A DNA stretch of 64,000 bases, from positions 310,001-374,000 of the forward strand of contig CAUEHT010000001.1 of the NCBI GenBank assembly GCA_958510875.1. The letters run 5' to 3'. The notes below the pieces were generated by a model. That model searched no databases and was not told where the DNA came from. It saw nothing but the letters and a program-made list of their open reading frames with translations. Source of the DNA: Endomychus coccineus (Eukaryota; Arthropoda; Insecta; Coleoptera; Endomychidae). The number at the start of each line of letters is the position of its first letter. Position 1 is the stretch's first letter. Of the stretch, positions 10,510 through 22,372 are shown piece by piece. Position numbers and translations under genes: made by a program.

Positions 10510-11649
10510 AGCCAGGCCGAGCCTGGTAAATATTAACAAGTGTTGCGGAGCGCGGTGACTTGAAGAGTCAGAACTCCCGAATTTACTGACTCAACTTTCG
10601 TTCATAGGGAACCAAGACCAAGACTCAACAACAGAGAAATAACTTGACACTGCATATAAACTACTTGGTTCCGCTATGACGTCACTCGACCTAGGGTGAT
10701 GGTGGCTATATAACATTTTTGGTAGAGGAGTCTCAAAATGAGGCACCTCTTGAGATAATCTTCCCCGTCAATTATCTAGCATACAGGACTGCCTCCAGAG
10801 CGAGTACGCACTTGACTCTGCTGGCGGTGCTCGCTCTCGCCGCGATTTCTGATATTGTCCCATTTCCTCTCTCATTCCGAGGAGCGACCCCTCCAGCCAT
10901 ACATCATACATGCATCCCTTTCAGCCGTTCATCCATCACACATGTATCCTTTTCAGCAATGACCACGGCTCATTTCTGAAAGAGATGGGGCGGTATCTGG
11001 GGCAAGCGGAGAGCGTGAGGGGTTATCGTTCCATCCCTGCATATTCTGCGGTGTTGATTCACCGGCTTCCGCTTCTTCAATTTTACCAATGTTATACCAC
11101 GTTATCTACACCTCATTTTATTTCATTCGTCTCATCCATACTATGGGCGGTGTTCTGTCACCCGCCCCGCGCACTTTCTCGAACCAATTTCCTGACCTTA
11201 CTAACGACTACGCGTCCTGCTTCTCTGCAGGCGGCCTATCTGCTCAAATCACTCATCAAACAATCAAAATCCTGTACCTGCGTTTGGTCACATTTTAGTA
11301 TCGAGTACGCGAATGTTTTTAACACAAAACTCTTACTCCAGTCCTGGCTGTAACTATACTAGCTTAAACAAAATTACATAAATTAACTGCAATAACACAA
11401 TTATTCTCCTGGTCCAGGAACAGCTGGTTCCGATGTTTTCGCCTGAATCGTTAGTTCAGTTCAATATCAAAAAAAAAAAAATATCCTGTGAAGCAAGAAC
11501 ATCACCAAGCAAAACTAAAGCACCTATCATCGACTTCAACTCGGAATGGTTATTTATTTCACAATTGCAGAGTATAGATTATACAATTCAGATTTACTAC
11601 GATGTATATGCTGATTGCGAAAATTCCTTTCGTGCGTAAATACGTAAGA
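10508..11649. other. GC-richer region of unknown origin
   Basis: No convincing coding region. The first 36 bases (to about 10543) resemble the right flank of the virus-like element at 63640-63677. A TATA-like GGCTATATAAC stands at about 10703. The sequence is richer in G+C than its surroundings and may be an LTR or 5' region of a retroelement that I cannot identify. ORFs at 10719-11353 overlap in several frames without recognisable motifs. Confidence 0.3.
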
Positions 11650-12026
11650 TGTTCCTGTATGCAGCTGATTCCGCGTATGTAACCCGACTCCAATTTACTT
11701 GGGTTCAACAATGCCAGTTTATTGTCCTATATCACCTTTCAACTTAGTTCAATTACACTGTAATCATTATTTTACGCTTGAATAATACAACTTTGTTAGG
11801 GCCAATAGGCATTAAAATATTTGTCATGTTGGTCTATGAACGTTCGTTCATAATTGTTCATTGTGGTTCTATACAGAGCGGAAATGCAAAGATCTGACAT
11901 TTTTTATTTATTTTTGCTGTATGTGCGAGTCGCAGTAAAAGTCAGTCAACTTCCATTGCATTTTATTAATCTGAACGGTACCTAAATCAACCAAATACAG
12001 TTCACACATCGATCTACAACATATTT

Positions 12027-12044
12027 TGGTCCTTCTAGCCGGAT
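12027..12044 (+). promoter_or_regulatory. Primer-binding site of BEL element 1
   Basis: TGGTCCTTCTAGCCGGAT differs by one base from the sequence at 26975-26992 in the second BEL element. It sits between the putative LTR end and gag, where a tRNA would prime cDNA synthesis. Confidence 0.65.
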
Positions 12045-12301
12045 TAATTAGTGCAAAGGATTAAGTTAAGTTCAAGCAGGAATTTGCATCACCAGTCTTT
12101 GGAGGGAATGCTGTACCGGCAATTCTAGACAAAGCGGTAAGCGCAGGCGGCAAGGCGACATAAAAGGAAACGACGACACATGAGAAAATGACTGATACGT
12201 TCTATCCATCCCTGTTAAAGTGAGTTCGTTTCTTTTCAACTTATTGTTTCATACAATTTATCTCAGCTATTTACAGTTGGCATTTATTCATACAATTCAC
12301 A

Positions 12302-13193
12302 ATGTCTGAAGAGATCAAAAAATTGAAAATCAAGCGAGGTACAATCGAAGGGAAACTATCGAGAGTGCAATCTTTTCACAATTCGATCGATATTAACAAT
12401 TTGGACGATGATACAATTATACAATTAAAATTGAGACTGGAGCAACTTAATACAGTTTTGGATGAGTTCTCAGCCGTAAATTCAGAAATTGAATATTTAG
12501 ATGCATCAACCGATTCAACTGAGTTAGACGATTTCGAAACACAATTTTACGATTTAACGACAAAACTCAATAAAACAATTCTCGATTTTAGTACCATACA
12601 TACAAAGCAAGTACCTATGTCGCCATCTCCTAATAATACAGCGTTACAAAACGTTAAGTTACCAATATTGAAATTGCCTAACTTCAACGGACAATACAAT
12701 CAATGGCTCAAGTTTAGGGATGCCTTGAGCGCTCTTATTAATCAAAACGATACGTTATCGAACGTACAAAAATTTTATTATCTGCATTCATGCTTACAAG
12801 GGGAGGCAACTCAGGCTCAGGATTGAGGTTACTTCATCTAATTATGAAATAGCTTGGGAATTATTGGAAGAAAGATTCGAAAATGAAAGGCTCATAATAC
12901 AAAATCATGTGAAAGCTTATTTTGATCATCCAGCACTATTAAAAGAATATCATACAAAGTTGGGATCGTTATCTGATTCCATAAAAAATAACTTACGCTC
13001 TCTAAAAAGTTTAGGTGGACCCATCGAGATGTGGGACACATTAATTATTCATATCATTGCAAACAAATTTGACTCTATCACTAGACGTGAATGGGAATCT
13101 TTCGATACTGCAGGCAAGATCCCTACTATGACTGATTTGAATGCATTTTCAAACTCTATTTGCGAACTACTTGAAAAATTGGAAATTACTTGA
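12302..13193 (+). pseudogene. BEL/Pao gag, frameshifted
   Basis: The start ATG at 12302 opens a coiled-coil N-terminus (KLKIKRGTIEGKLSRVQSF). The DUF1759 gag motif LPILKLPNFNGQYNQWLKFR follows, then LSNVQKFYYLHSCLQGEA. The frame ends at 12826 in TQAQD and the homologous sequence continues in another frame from about 12828 (VTSSNYEIAWELLEERF) to 13193. It is a particle protein of a retroelement. Confidence 0.8.
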
Positions 13194-13362
13194 ATGAAAA
13201 ACAAATTACGTATGATTCAAAGAACAACAGTATTACCAACACATTTGTTAATACTATACTATTTCCTGTTATTATTGCAAAAAGAATCACACAATCTACA
13301 AGTGTGATATATTTTTAAAGTTCTCTCCCACGCAGCGGAATCAAGAAGCGCGGAATTTAACA

Positions 13363-14131
13363 TTGTGTTTAAACTGTTTAAAACCGAATCATATTACTAT
13401 AAATTGTACGTCTTCCAGATATCGCGTGTGTAACAAAAAGCATAACAGTTTACTTCACTTGACAAAGGTCACATCGACAGAAAAATCAAATACCGAATCA
13501 ACCGAACAAATTAGTTCATCTGCTTCCGAGGTTAGTACTGCAGGAACTACAGCTACGATCACATCTTCATTACATGTTTTATTGTCCACAGCTAGTAATA
13601 AGAGATTCACAGAGCATTGAACGAAAATGTCGCGCAATTATAGACAATGGGTCCCAAAATAACATCATTACTGAGAGTTTAGTAAAAAAATTAAATTTGC
13701 CAATAAATAAAATCAATTTTACAGTAGGTGGAGTCAATAATTCGACAACTAATAGAAACAGTTATGTTGATGCAAATATAAAATCATGCTACAACAGTGA
13801 CAATAAAACTATTTAATTTTTAATAATGAATAAAATAACTAACAATTTACCAATTATGTCGCATGAGAAAAATGATTTAAAGGTTCCTAAGATCAAATTA
13901 GCAGATCCTAGATTTTTCGAGAGCAATTCAATTGATGTTCTATTAGACGCTCAAATATTTTGGGATATAATACGAAAAAATGAAATTCGATCTGATATAG
14001 GTTTACCTATGTTCAGAGATACTGCAATGGGTTGGTTAGCCGTCGGGCATATTGACGATCTACGACGCAATATTGTTCAATCTAGCGTATTTTTCTGTTG
14101 CAAGTTAAATAATTCACAATTGTCTGTCTAA
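13363..14131 (+). pseudogene. BEL/Pao zinc knuckle and aspartic protease region, broken
   Basis: CLNCLKPNHITINC and a second Cys/His group ending CNKKHNSLLH are the paired zinc fingers of BEL gag. The protease follows in another frame (CRAIIDNGSQNNIITESL), where DNG replaces the usual D-S/T-G and would probably inactivate it. The piece 13826-14131 (KLADPRFF, then IDVLLDAQIFWDI) is the BEL-specific stretch between protease and RT. Confidence 0.75.
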
Positions 14132-14336
14132 TCCAAGTTTTGGGAGGTAGAGGATTACGGAGGTTCAAATTTACTGAAATCTGATAACATTTCCTAAGTA
14201 ATTATTCACGGAAGGATGACGGAAGATTTGAGGTACTAATGCCATTAAAACCTTACTATAAAATTTTAGGTGATTCACGAGAATCGGCTTCAAATAGGTT
14301 TTTTGCGCAAGAAAGGGGACTACAAAATTACCGGAG

Positions 14337-14825
14337 TTGCGCAGTCAATATGTCAAATTCATGGACGAATATCTTTCATTGAACCACATGTCAGAGGTTA
14401 ATGAATCGCAAGACAATGAAGATCTTATAAGTTATTATATACCTCATCACGCAGTGATAAAAAATGCATCTACTACATCTAAGGTAAGGGTCGTGTTTGA
14501 CGCGAGCATGAAGTGTGATGATGGCATCTCATTAAACGACGTACAGCATTGCGGTCCTACCATTCAATCTGATCTCGTATCGATCATTTTAAGATTCAGA
14601 TTTTACAAATATGTGATGGCAGCGGACATATCAAAAATGTATCGTCAAGTAGAGATTAAGCCAGAGCACAGAGATCTTCAGAGAATCTTTTGGCGGTCAC
14701 ATACTGATGATGATATAAAGTGTTATCGACTGAATACAGTAACGTACGGTACGAACAATTTTATCAGATACGTCACAAATATTCGACCCACTAGGTCTAT
14801 TAGGCCCAGTAATAATAGTCGCTAA
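14337..14825 (+). pseudogene. BEL/Pao reverse transcriptase, N-terminal half
   Basis: YYIPHHAVIKNASTTSKVRV and VVFDASMKCDDGISLNDV are hallmark BEL RT motifs, followed by YKYVMAADISKMYRQVEI, which contains the first catalytic aspartate. After YRLNTVTYGT the frame turns into unrelated residues. The YxDD-containing C-terminal half is deleted. Confidence 0.8.
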
Positions 14826-14832
14826 GTGTCTG

Positions 14833-16095
14833 ATGCAGAAATTGTGGCAAGCTAAGTTGAATCCTATTCCTGATAAATTATATTTAATGTGGTCTCAATT
14901 TAAAAATAATCTACAACTTCTCAATAAAGTCACGATCAATCGCAATGTATTGTCTAGTGAATTTACAGAGGTAGATATCGTTGGTTTCGCAGATGGGTCA
15001 GAAAAAGCGTACGGGTGTAGCATCTATATTAGAAGCAAGGATAGCACAGGGCGATATTTTTGTAATTTGTTCAAAAACTAGAGTTGCTCCATTAAAACAG
15101 ATCAGTTTACCGAGATTAGAACTATTATGCGACTTATACAATAAGGTTTTAAATTCTATTTACATTAAATTCAACAACACATTTCTTTTTTCCGATTCCA
15201 CAATAATATTAACCTGACTTAAGGCTTCGTCTTCGAAATGGAAGACTTTCGTAGCCAATAGAGCGAGTGAGATGCAAAACTTGACTGATATTCGTGACTG
15301 GTACCACGTTCGGAGTAATGAAAATCCTGCCAATTTTCTATCTCGCGGCTTGTGTCCAAGTAAAATGATAAACTTCACCGCTTGGTTTACAGGTTTTCTG
15401 TTGAGTACAGATTTACAATCACAATTGGTTAAAATTGATGATATTCAGAGTACCTGCAAAAGTGAAGTACGAAAAACAGTTATTGCAACTACATTCAAGA
15501 TTGAAAATTTCGATTTATCGAATCGATACTCCAACTTCTCAAACTTACAAAGAATAACTGCTTACATATTAAGATTCCTTTTCAATACAAAGGTTTCAAA
15601 CTTGCACAAACTCGATCGTAAAACAGGTATTTTGTCTTGTGACGAACTGGATGCTGCTTCATTTTGTTTGATCAGTCTAGCTCAAGTACAATGTTTCCCG
15701 CAGGAATATAGAGATTTATCCAATAAAAAACAGTTATCCAAAACTAGCAGCCTTGTAACTTTGAATCCTTTTCTTGACGAATGTAAAGTTATGCGCGTCG
15801 GCGGTAGAATTCAACTATCACAGTACAAGTATGATAAGAAACACCCGATTATTCTACCACAAAAACATAATGTTACCCGTCTGATTGTCGAGCGAGAACA
15901 TCGAAGATTACTTCATTGCGGCCCGAGTCTCTTACTGAGTTCTGTACGAGAAAAATATTGACCTATAAATGGGCGCAACTTTTGTAAGGGAATCGTCAGG
16001 AAATTTGTTAAATGTTTCCGCGTTAATCCGATTAATCCGAGCTCGATAAAGTATATAATGGGCAATCTTCCTGCTGAAAGAGTCAATCAATACGT
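14833..16095 (+). pseudogene. BEL/Pao RNase H-like and integrase N-terminal region, fragmented
   Basis: FADGSEKAYGCSIYIRS is the RNase H-like segment. In a shifted frame it continues with KTRVAPLKQISLPRLELL, then WYHVRSNENPANFLSRG. The 15272-15961 part ends with the integrase zinc-binding region (VEREHRRLLHCGPSLLLSSV) and a stop at 15959. Beyond it, coding similarity (CFRVNPINPS, MGNLPAERVNQ) continues to about 16095. No integrase catalytic core remains. Confidence 0.75.
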
Positions 16096-16099
16096 AAAT

Positions 16100-16553
16100 G
16101 TGAACGGAGTGGGAAACACAATTAGGTTTTTGGGCTCCTTAAAAAATTCCAACCTCAGCTCTCGAGTTCTCGAAACCAAACAAATTATCCTTTTTTTAGC
16201 TTTTTATAGTTTTTAGCGTGAAATACATTCTTTCATTGACCTTGATATTTCTCTTCGCTTCGGAAGGGGGGCTGATAACATTTTCTCTTGAAAATGATAA
16301 CCCTGCTAATAGGCTCATAGAAGGGTATCACAATCACCACTAAATTTATCTGGTGTCATTTCAGAAAGTTCCAAAAATCAGCAGTTGTTGAAGAGTTCTC
16401 CTGGAGGTATTAAAACATTTATTGTCAAATTTCCATGCATTTTTTTTTTTGCAAACTTTTATTGGTACTTCATGCTGCAACGTGAGGTCATTATTTCTTA
16501 CACTGAAAATATTCCAACGATTGCTATTGTGTTATCACAAATATATCTTTTTA
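16100..16553. other. Non-coding stretch
   Basis: AT-rich sequence with a poly-T run at 16439. It ends with a splice-acceptor-like CTTTTTAG before the zinc-finger exon. Nothing else was recognised. Confidence 0.5.
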
Positions 16554-16710
16554 GGAGGTGGTACAAAAGGAGTATCAAATGCCAATAATAAAAACGAACA
16601 TTGTTGTTATTATTGTGGGCATTCAGTCAAAAATATTACAAGACATCTAAGAACTGTTCACAAAGATAAAGAGCTTGTTAAGGAAGCGTTGATGGCAGAC
16701 AAAAATGCAG
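16554..16710 (+). pseudogene. Zinc-finger exon 1 of a TE-riddled gene
   Basis: A coding block with a C2H2-like finger (CCYYCGHSVKNITRHLRTVH), flanked by an acceptor-like TTTTTAG and a donor (AATGCAG|GTGACA at 16710/16711). If spliced to the block starting at 21586 the frame joins in phase. The order (finger, acidic helix, second finger) is typical of a multicopy insect protein family with fingers ahead of a long alpha-helical region, possibly Crypton-related. I cannot name the gene. The intervening 4.9 kb holds copia, Tc1/mariner-type and MITE-like insertions. Confidence 0.5.
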
Positions 16711-16742
16711 GTGACATGACTTTGAAAACAGTTTCTAATTTT

Positions 16743-18860
16743 CTATTTTAAAGTTCTATAGAGCGTGTAAGCTGCTACTGAATTTTGCCTTTTTGTATTC
16801 CAACACATCGAACAACTGTCATAAAATTTAAACAAATAGCTTGTTGTACTTTTCCGATCATTTTCGTTACTATCCCAATCAGAATCAACAAAATCTACCA
16901 ATGTTTCTTTGAACATGCACTTCTTATATACTAATTTCAAATGGAGTGTAGCTTTTATATATCTCAATACCCTTTTCAGGTATTGGCATGATTCTGTATT
17001 GTTTTTGCTTTGATAACGGCTAAGCATATTTATAGCTGTGCACAAATCTGGTCGTGTGCATAACATGGCATATATTAAGCACCCGATAACATTTCAGCAA
17101 GGGGCTTCACAATTTTTTTTTCAGAATTTAAAGCATCAAAGTTCAGTTTCGTTGGAAGAGGAGTACTTACAGATTTACATTCACTCATGTTGAATTTTTC
17201 TAAAATCCCCTTTAAATATGTGCTTTGACTTGATGGAATTTCATTTTCATTTCTTTCAACATTTAAAAAGTTTTATTACAAATAAGTCGACCATACAAAA
17301 GGTTTGCATTAGATAGTTCTTGAAATTTTTCATTGTTGTGATGTTTCCTGCTGCAATCAAAAGATAGTCCACATACCATATTACATAAAGGTTTTCACTT
17401 ATAGAACCTTTGTCTGAGAAATACAAGCATCGATCAACAGATGAGTTTGTGAAATTATGTTGTTCTGAGACTTGCTCGAAACATTCAAACCAACATCTAG
17501 CCGATTGCTTTAAACCGTATAATGATTTCTTCAATTCACAAACCATATTATTATTTTCAACTTTAACCCCCTCAGTTCGTACCCAACCAGTATAACTTTA
17601 AAATATTTCTCATCAAATTTTGTTTTTCTGCTTTTATTGTGTTTTGACTAGTTTCATATTAAAGTGAGCTTCACTTTTTGCAACATAATTTTGAAAAACG
17701 GTAAAGACTTCAGATTTATAGGTTAATAAATATGTAACAATATAATGAGTGTATTCATCTATAAATGTAACAACATAATTTTTACTGTCGATCGTTAATG
17801 GTGTAATTTGACCACAAACATCAATATGGACAATAAATAAATGTCTTTGAATATGTGATTCATATTTTGTTTTCAAAAAGGGTTGTCTTGTTTATTTTCC
17901 ATTTATACAGAATTCACATAGATCACTTGATGGGTCAATTTGTGGCAAACGGGAACTATCAGACGCTAAAGCATTAGATTTAATATGTAATAATTTGGTT
18001 TTACTATCAGTCATATCATGACCTAAAGAGTTCATGCCAAATTTTATAATTATTACTTTCATCGTTCTTAGCAGCATTGACCTGTTTGTTCGGTGTATTC
18101 TTACCACCTAGTGAGTTTACCTTCAAAGTTATTCTGGTTAAATTGTTTAATGACTCACCTTTTATTATGACCTTACCTCCCTTCATAATAGATATTGAAC
18201 CATTAGCATGGAAAATTATTGTTAGGCATGTTTCTTGCATAGGTTGTACAGACAAGAAGTTATATGGGATATCGGCAGCATACAGGACATTCTCAAAACC
18301 ACAGTGTCTACCATGTTACTGGTGACTTCAATTGTTCCTTTGGCCATTGCTTTCAATTTCGTATCATTTTTGGCCACAGAGAGATTGATTGGAGATTGCA
18401 GTATATTATATTCACTGAAGATATCCAGTCGATTAACTATATGGTCTGTTGCTTCAGAATCCAAGATAAATGTAACTTCATTTCCACAAAAATATTCTGT
18501 TTTAAAATTTTCTGCCTACCATAAAAGCAAAACTTCGTGATCTTGTTCGTGTGTTTCACTTGTTTGAGCTGTTTGCAACGTCCGATTGTTTTAATTACCT
18601 TGATTCATTTGACGTTTTTAATAGTAAGAATCACGCTTTATATGATTCAAGCGGCCGCAATGATGACATTTTTCATTGTTATTTCCTTGCTTCTTATTCT
18701 TGAATTTATTCATAAAATGTTTCGATTTATTGTATTTCCTTCCTTGAATCTTTTTAATCTTTCACGGTTCTCTTCCATTTTCGCCATTCATCAGTTAGTT
18801 CTTTAAGTGGATCTTCATTAAGAACTTGTAGCTTGTAGCCCACCTTCTTGTTCGATTAGA
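16743..18860 (-). mobile_element. Ty1/copia retrotransposon fragment, minus strand
   Basis: Reading from right to left on the minus strand: a gag zinc knuckle near 18680-18630 (CHHCGRLNHIKRDS, last Cys replaced by Ser); a protease (18464-18222, DSEATDHIVN, where DSG has become DSE); an integrase start (GAG-pre region with LCEFCINGK near 17900, then IVHIDVCGQITP, FIDEYTHYI); RT (17546-17256, LKKSLYGLKQSARCWFE and YVDYLLIA replacing YVDD); and RNase H (17066-16743, MLCTRPDLCTAINMLSRYQ). All modules carry stops or frameshifts, so the element is dead. Confidence 0.82.
17256..17546 (-). pseudogene. Copia reverse transcriptase fragment
   Basis: LYGLKQSARCWFECFEQ is the copia RT signature. The catalytic motif reads YVDYLLIA, so the second aspartate of YVDD is lost. 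The ORF ends in a frameshift before RNase H. Confidence 0.8.
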
Positions 18861-19333
18861 GCACGCAAGCGGAATTTCCAAATGCCGTAATGTTCGCCTT
18901 GAAGGGCTTTATATTCCTTTTAGTTTTCTTTCTATTCATTCTACTTTAGCACTCACTTAATCACTAGTTTTATTTATAAGGTTCTTAAAATGTCACTCAT
19001 TATTAATCTACACTTATTTATATTAATATCTATTTACACAGTTCGTAATCTGGGCTCTTAACCTATTACTAGGATAAGGAGATGCGAAATAACACTCAGT
19101 ATGTACTTTACTTTATTTTATTATTGAAAATTAGGAATGAGTAGTCTGTTACATCCGCTATAGTCAATAGTTCGTATATTATACAAATACAAAACAAACT
19201 TAAGTCTTTCTATAAATAGAAAGGGTCGGTACCTGGTAATAGTGAGGAGGGTTGGATGTTTACTTCCTAAGAAAGAAACGATTTTATTGTGGGTAATATT
19301 CTAAGAATCCAACAAATTCAACCTCAGGTTCTC
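18861..19333. other. Possible copia 5' LTR (minus strand) or non-coding
   Basis: On the minus strand, TGTAACAGACTACTCATTCC starts at about 19156 and is followed by AATAAAATAAAG-type polyadenylation-like sequence. A TATA-like CTATTTATAGAAAG lies upstream (about 19211-19225). These would fit the 5' LTR of the copia fragment. Boundaries and a second copy were not found. Confidence 0.3.
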
Positions 19334-20590
19334 AGGGTTTTCCAATAGGGACGGGTGGATTTTGACGATTCATGGCAGCCATGTTATTTAGGCTGCGTCT
19401 GTCAAATATATTGTTTATTATTCAGTCACTCAAGACAAATCACCATGGCAAGTTACAGTGTCGAGCAACGCGTTCAAATGATAAAACGTTATTATCAAAA
19501 TGGATGTTCTCTTGTGGCAACGATGCGCGCGTTGCGCCCATTTTACGGTTTGCATGGTTGTCCTTCCCAGTCGACTATTAAACGTCTCGTGGCAAAATTT
19601 GAGTTGACTGGTTTACTGCACAATTAGCCAACACCTGTACATAAAGGAAACGCAAGATCTGCCGAAAACATCGCCGCTGTCTATGAGAGTGTGCAGGAGA
19701 ACCGGAGGCAGGCAATTCCGCGCCGGGCACAAGAATTCGGCCTTTCGCAGACATCAACTTGGCGTATATTGCGTCGGGTCTACACCCGTACAAGATCCAA
19801 CTGACCCAGGAGCTGAAGGTAAACGTCCATAGCCAACGCCGTGAGTTCGCTGACTGGACTCTGGAGCAGTTGGAAGCAGCGCCCGATTTTAACAAAAAAA
19901 TCATCTTCAGCGAGGAGGCCCATTTGTGGATGAATGGGTACGTCAACAAGCAAAATTGCCGGATTTGGGACGATGCCAATCCGCATGAGATTCACCAAGT
20001 GGCAATGCATCCGCTGAGAGCCAATGTCCACACATTGGTGTGAATTGTGGTCCGGTGGCATTATCGGTCCGTACTTTTTCGAAATCGACGATGGCATTGC
20101 CATCACCGTCAACGGAGAGCGCCACCGATCTATGTTAACCAATTTCTTTTGGCCCAAATTGGATGATATGGATGTGGACGATATATGGTTTCAGCAAGAC
20201 GGCGCCACGTGCCACACAGTTGATGCTACAATGGACATTCTGCACGAGCGATTTCAGGGCAGGGTTATCTCACGCAGAGGCGACGTGAACTGGCCACCGA
20301 GATTGTGCGCAAGTCTATGCCAATAGACCGCAAACGACCGGTGCACTCAAAGTCAACATAACCCGTGCCATTGCTCAAATTCAACCTGATCTATGCGCCA
20401 GAGTCGTCGAAAATTGGACCTCTCGAATGCGCGCCACCCACCGAAGCCGCGGCGGCCATTTAAACGATGTAATATTCCACACATAATGTCATTAATAGGC
20501 CTTACAAATAAAACAAAAAATTCGTTGATATCTCACACACAACTTGTTTTGTTCAAGTTTAACATCTAACCGGCCTTAATGGAAAACCCG
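19334..20590 (+). mobile_element. Tc1/mariner-like DNA transposon (DUF4817-type)
   Basis: The ends are inverted: GGGTTTTCCAATAGGG at the left and, reversed, GGGTTTTCCATTAAGGCCGG at the right. Inside is one transposase pseudogene. The right end carries the family-like AACAAGTTGTGTGTGAGATA segment (reverse complement). Target duplication could not be resolved. The left and right ends have diverged, suggesting an old copy. Confidence 0.75.
19445..20475 (+). pseudogene. Tc1/mariner-like transposase, broken
   Basis: The start MASYSVEQRVQMIKRYYQNG is the helix-turn-helix (DUF4817) that binds the element ends, running to LVAKFELTGLLHN and a TAG at 19625. The catalytic region continues after it in other frames: IIFSEEAHLWMNGYVNKQNC contains a position normally Asp, and IWFQQDGATCHT holds the second Asp. 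The final part, containing the third acidic residue, is damaged: the sequence jumps from GDVNWPPR to ..ALKVNITRAIAQ.. and ends at HLNDVIFHT near 20475. Stops, frameshifts and a small deletion make it non-functional. Confidence 0.8.
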
Positions 20591-20922
20591 TTACATCAAA
20601 AAATATTTCAAAAGTTCATATACATGTGTAATCTGCAAATGCTTTGTTGTGGAGACACAGTTTGAAATATGTTGAAAAATATATTATTTTTTAAATATCT
20701 CATTTCTCCGCAGCTGGTTACGTGAGAAACAGCACGTTACGTTTTATCACTGTCTATGGCAATATGCCATGTACGAAATTTCGCTTCAATATCTCGAATT
20801 ACTTTGGAAGATATTTGAAAAATAATATATTTTTTAACATATTTCCATGCCCTGTATCTACATAACAAAGCATTTGCGGACATAAGCGTATGAGAACTTT
20901 TCAAAATATTTTCCGATGTAGA
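20591..20922. mobile_element. MITE-like element with about 100-bp terminal inverted repeats
   Basis: The ends TTACATC.. and ..GATGTAG are inverted. The arms share TGCAAATGCTTTGTTGTGGA (left) with the complement of the right arm at about 20835-20885. There is no coding capacity. It abuts the Tc1/mariner-like element directly. Confidence 0.65.
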
Positions 20923-21585
20923 ACACGAGGTTAAATTTTGGCAGCGCTAATTGTGTTAGATCCCTGTGTAATATTTATGTACCATCATCTGAGCCAGCAT
21001 AACAACTATTATTTTTTTTAGTACTAAAACTGTATACAACGCTTAAAAATATATTTTTATAGGAACTAATAACACATACATACTGCAAATATTGGGAACA
21101 TATTTGTTGCCTTACAAAGGCGAATAATTTTTCGTTTTGTAAATTCCCGTGAAATAGATCACATTGACATTAATATAGGTATCCTTTTTTCCTTTCGGTG
21201 TTTAGACTATCATATTATTAGTTTTTAATCATCAATATTGTACACTAGTCTTTACTCTCACAACCCCGACTAATCTCAATGTCCTTGATGCGAATCTAGG
21301 CAATTAAATTTCAACCGACGTATTACTGTCGAATTGTATAATTATTTATTGACGCTTAATTGTTCAGTTAGGCCATCAGGACATTGTGGTTAATCAAGAT
21401 TGAGTCTATAAATACCTTCATATAGTCGTAACAAAGTGATGGGAAGCCATTGCATCTTCGGAAGATGGTTGAGAGACTAAACATGAATAGATACAAAATC
21501 TTAATTTGAGTTCTTTTGATTCAAAATTCGAATTAGTTTCTACAATTTCTTACTCGAATTTGTCTAATATCAGGATTTTCCAATA
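20923..21585. other. Non-coding stretch
   Basis: AT-rich, with no convincing ORF or repeat. It ends with an acceptor-like TTTTCCAATAG before the next zinc-finger block. Confidence 0.5.
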
Positions 21586-22372
21586 GGTTGCAAGGGTTTC
21601 GAATTGTTAAGAAGAGAAGGTGACGCAAAGTATAACCTCATGCAAGAAAGCACAGGAAAATCTATCTTCGTAAGAAAATCAAATAGACCTGACAATACTG
21701 TAGCAGTTTGCTGCCCTCACTGTAGCGGCTTTTTCTCAAATAAATCTCTAAATAGACATGTGAACACGACATGTAAAGTCACAAAAAGGGCAACTATAGG
21801 AATCTTATAGGAACAGCCAGGGTGAAGGCTACATTCGTAGGCCCACATGTTTGCAAACAACTAATTGAAAACATTTTCCCATTTTTCACAAAGACTTGTC
21901 AACGTGAAGTATTACTTAAACATCCAACAGCAATAACTTTTGGTAATAGACTTATTGAAAAACATTTTCTCACCAATTTAGGTGGGGAACACACTCATAT
22001 TGCAACTCAATCAAGGCTGTTAGCAGATTTATCCAACGCTTGTCGAGAAAAATGCCCAGATATACTGAGCATTGAAGACATGATTCATCCCAGATGTTAT
22101 GAGCTCGTAGTAGATGTCATTAGGAGAGGAGCAAGATACACGAATGGAAAGTTTGATGCCCCAACTACACCCACTAATAGTTGTACCCTTTTGGGTAAAA
22201 TAATAGAGCATTTGAAATGTAAGGCTATAAAATCATCTGACTCACAAAGTAGAAAAGAAATAAAGAATTTTGAATATTTACTAAACCACAGCAAGAATTA
22301 TGACATCACCAAAGTAGCTGGAGATAATCAAACCCAAAAACAGAGAGTAAAAGCAGAAGTGTTACCTACCAC
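21586..22372 (+). pseudogene. Zinc-finger gene, second block (split by hAT)
   Basis: The block continues the gene begun at 16554 with GFELLRREGDAKYNLMQES and a second finger (CCPHCSGFFSNKSLNRHV). A frame change at about 21800 then leads to an alpha-helical region (VKATFVGPHVCKQLIENIF, FGNRLIEKHF). The frame runs to VLPTT, where a hAT element is inserted. The frameshift at 21800 could instead be a small intron (TCTTATAG precedes GAACAG). The product is unrecognised; a Crypton/tyrosine-recombinase-like multicopy family is possible. Confidence 0.5.

Larger units (their letters stand above)
11650..16100 (+). mobile_element. BEL/Pao retrotransposon 1 (decayed)
   Basis: A putative 5' LTR (11650-12021, TGTTCC...ACA) is followed by a primer site TGGTCCTTCTAGCCGGAT at 12027, typical of BEL/Pao elements. 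The coding order is gag, zinc knuckles, protease, RT, RNase H and the start of integrase. Every module has frameshifts, stops or deletions. The integrase stops after MGNLPAERVNQ near 16090, and no 3' LTR is seen, so the element is 3'-truncated. Confidence 0.8.

Noticed and set aside
10719..11353. Overlapping ORFs of 86, 147 and 69 aa
   Set aside because: No motif, codon pattern or homology recognised; they overlap in different frames of a GC-richer non-coding stretch.
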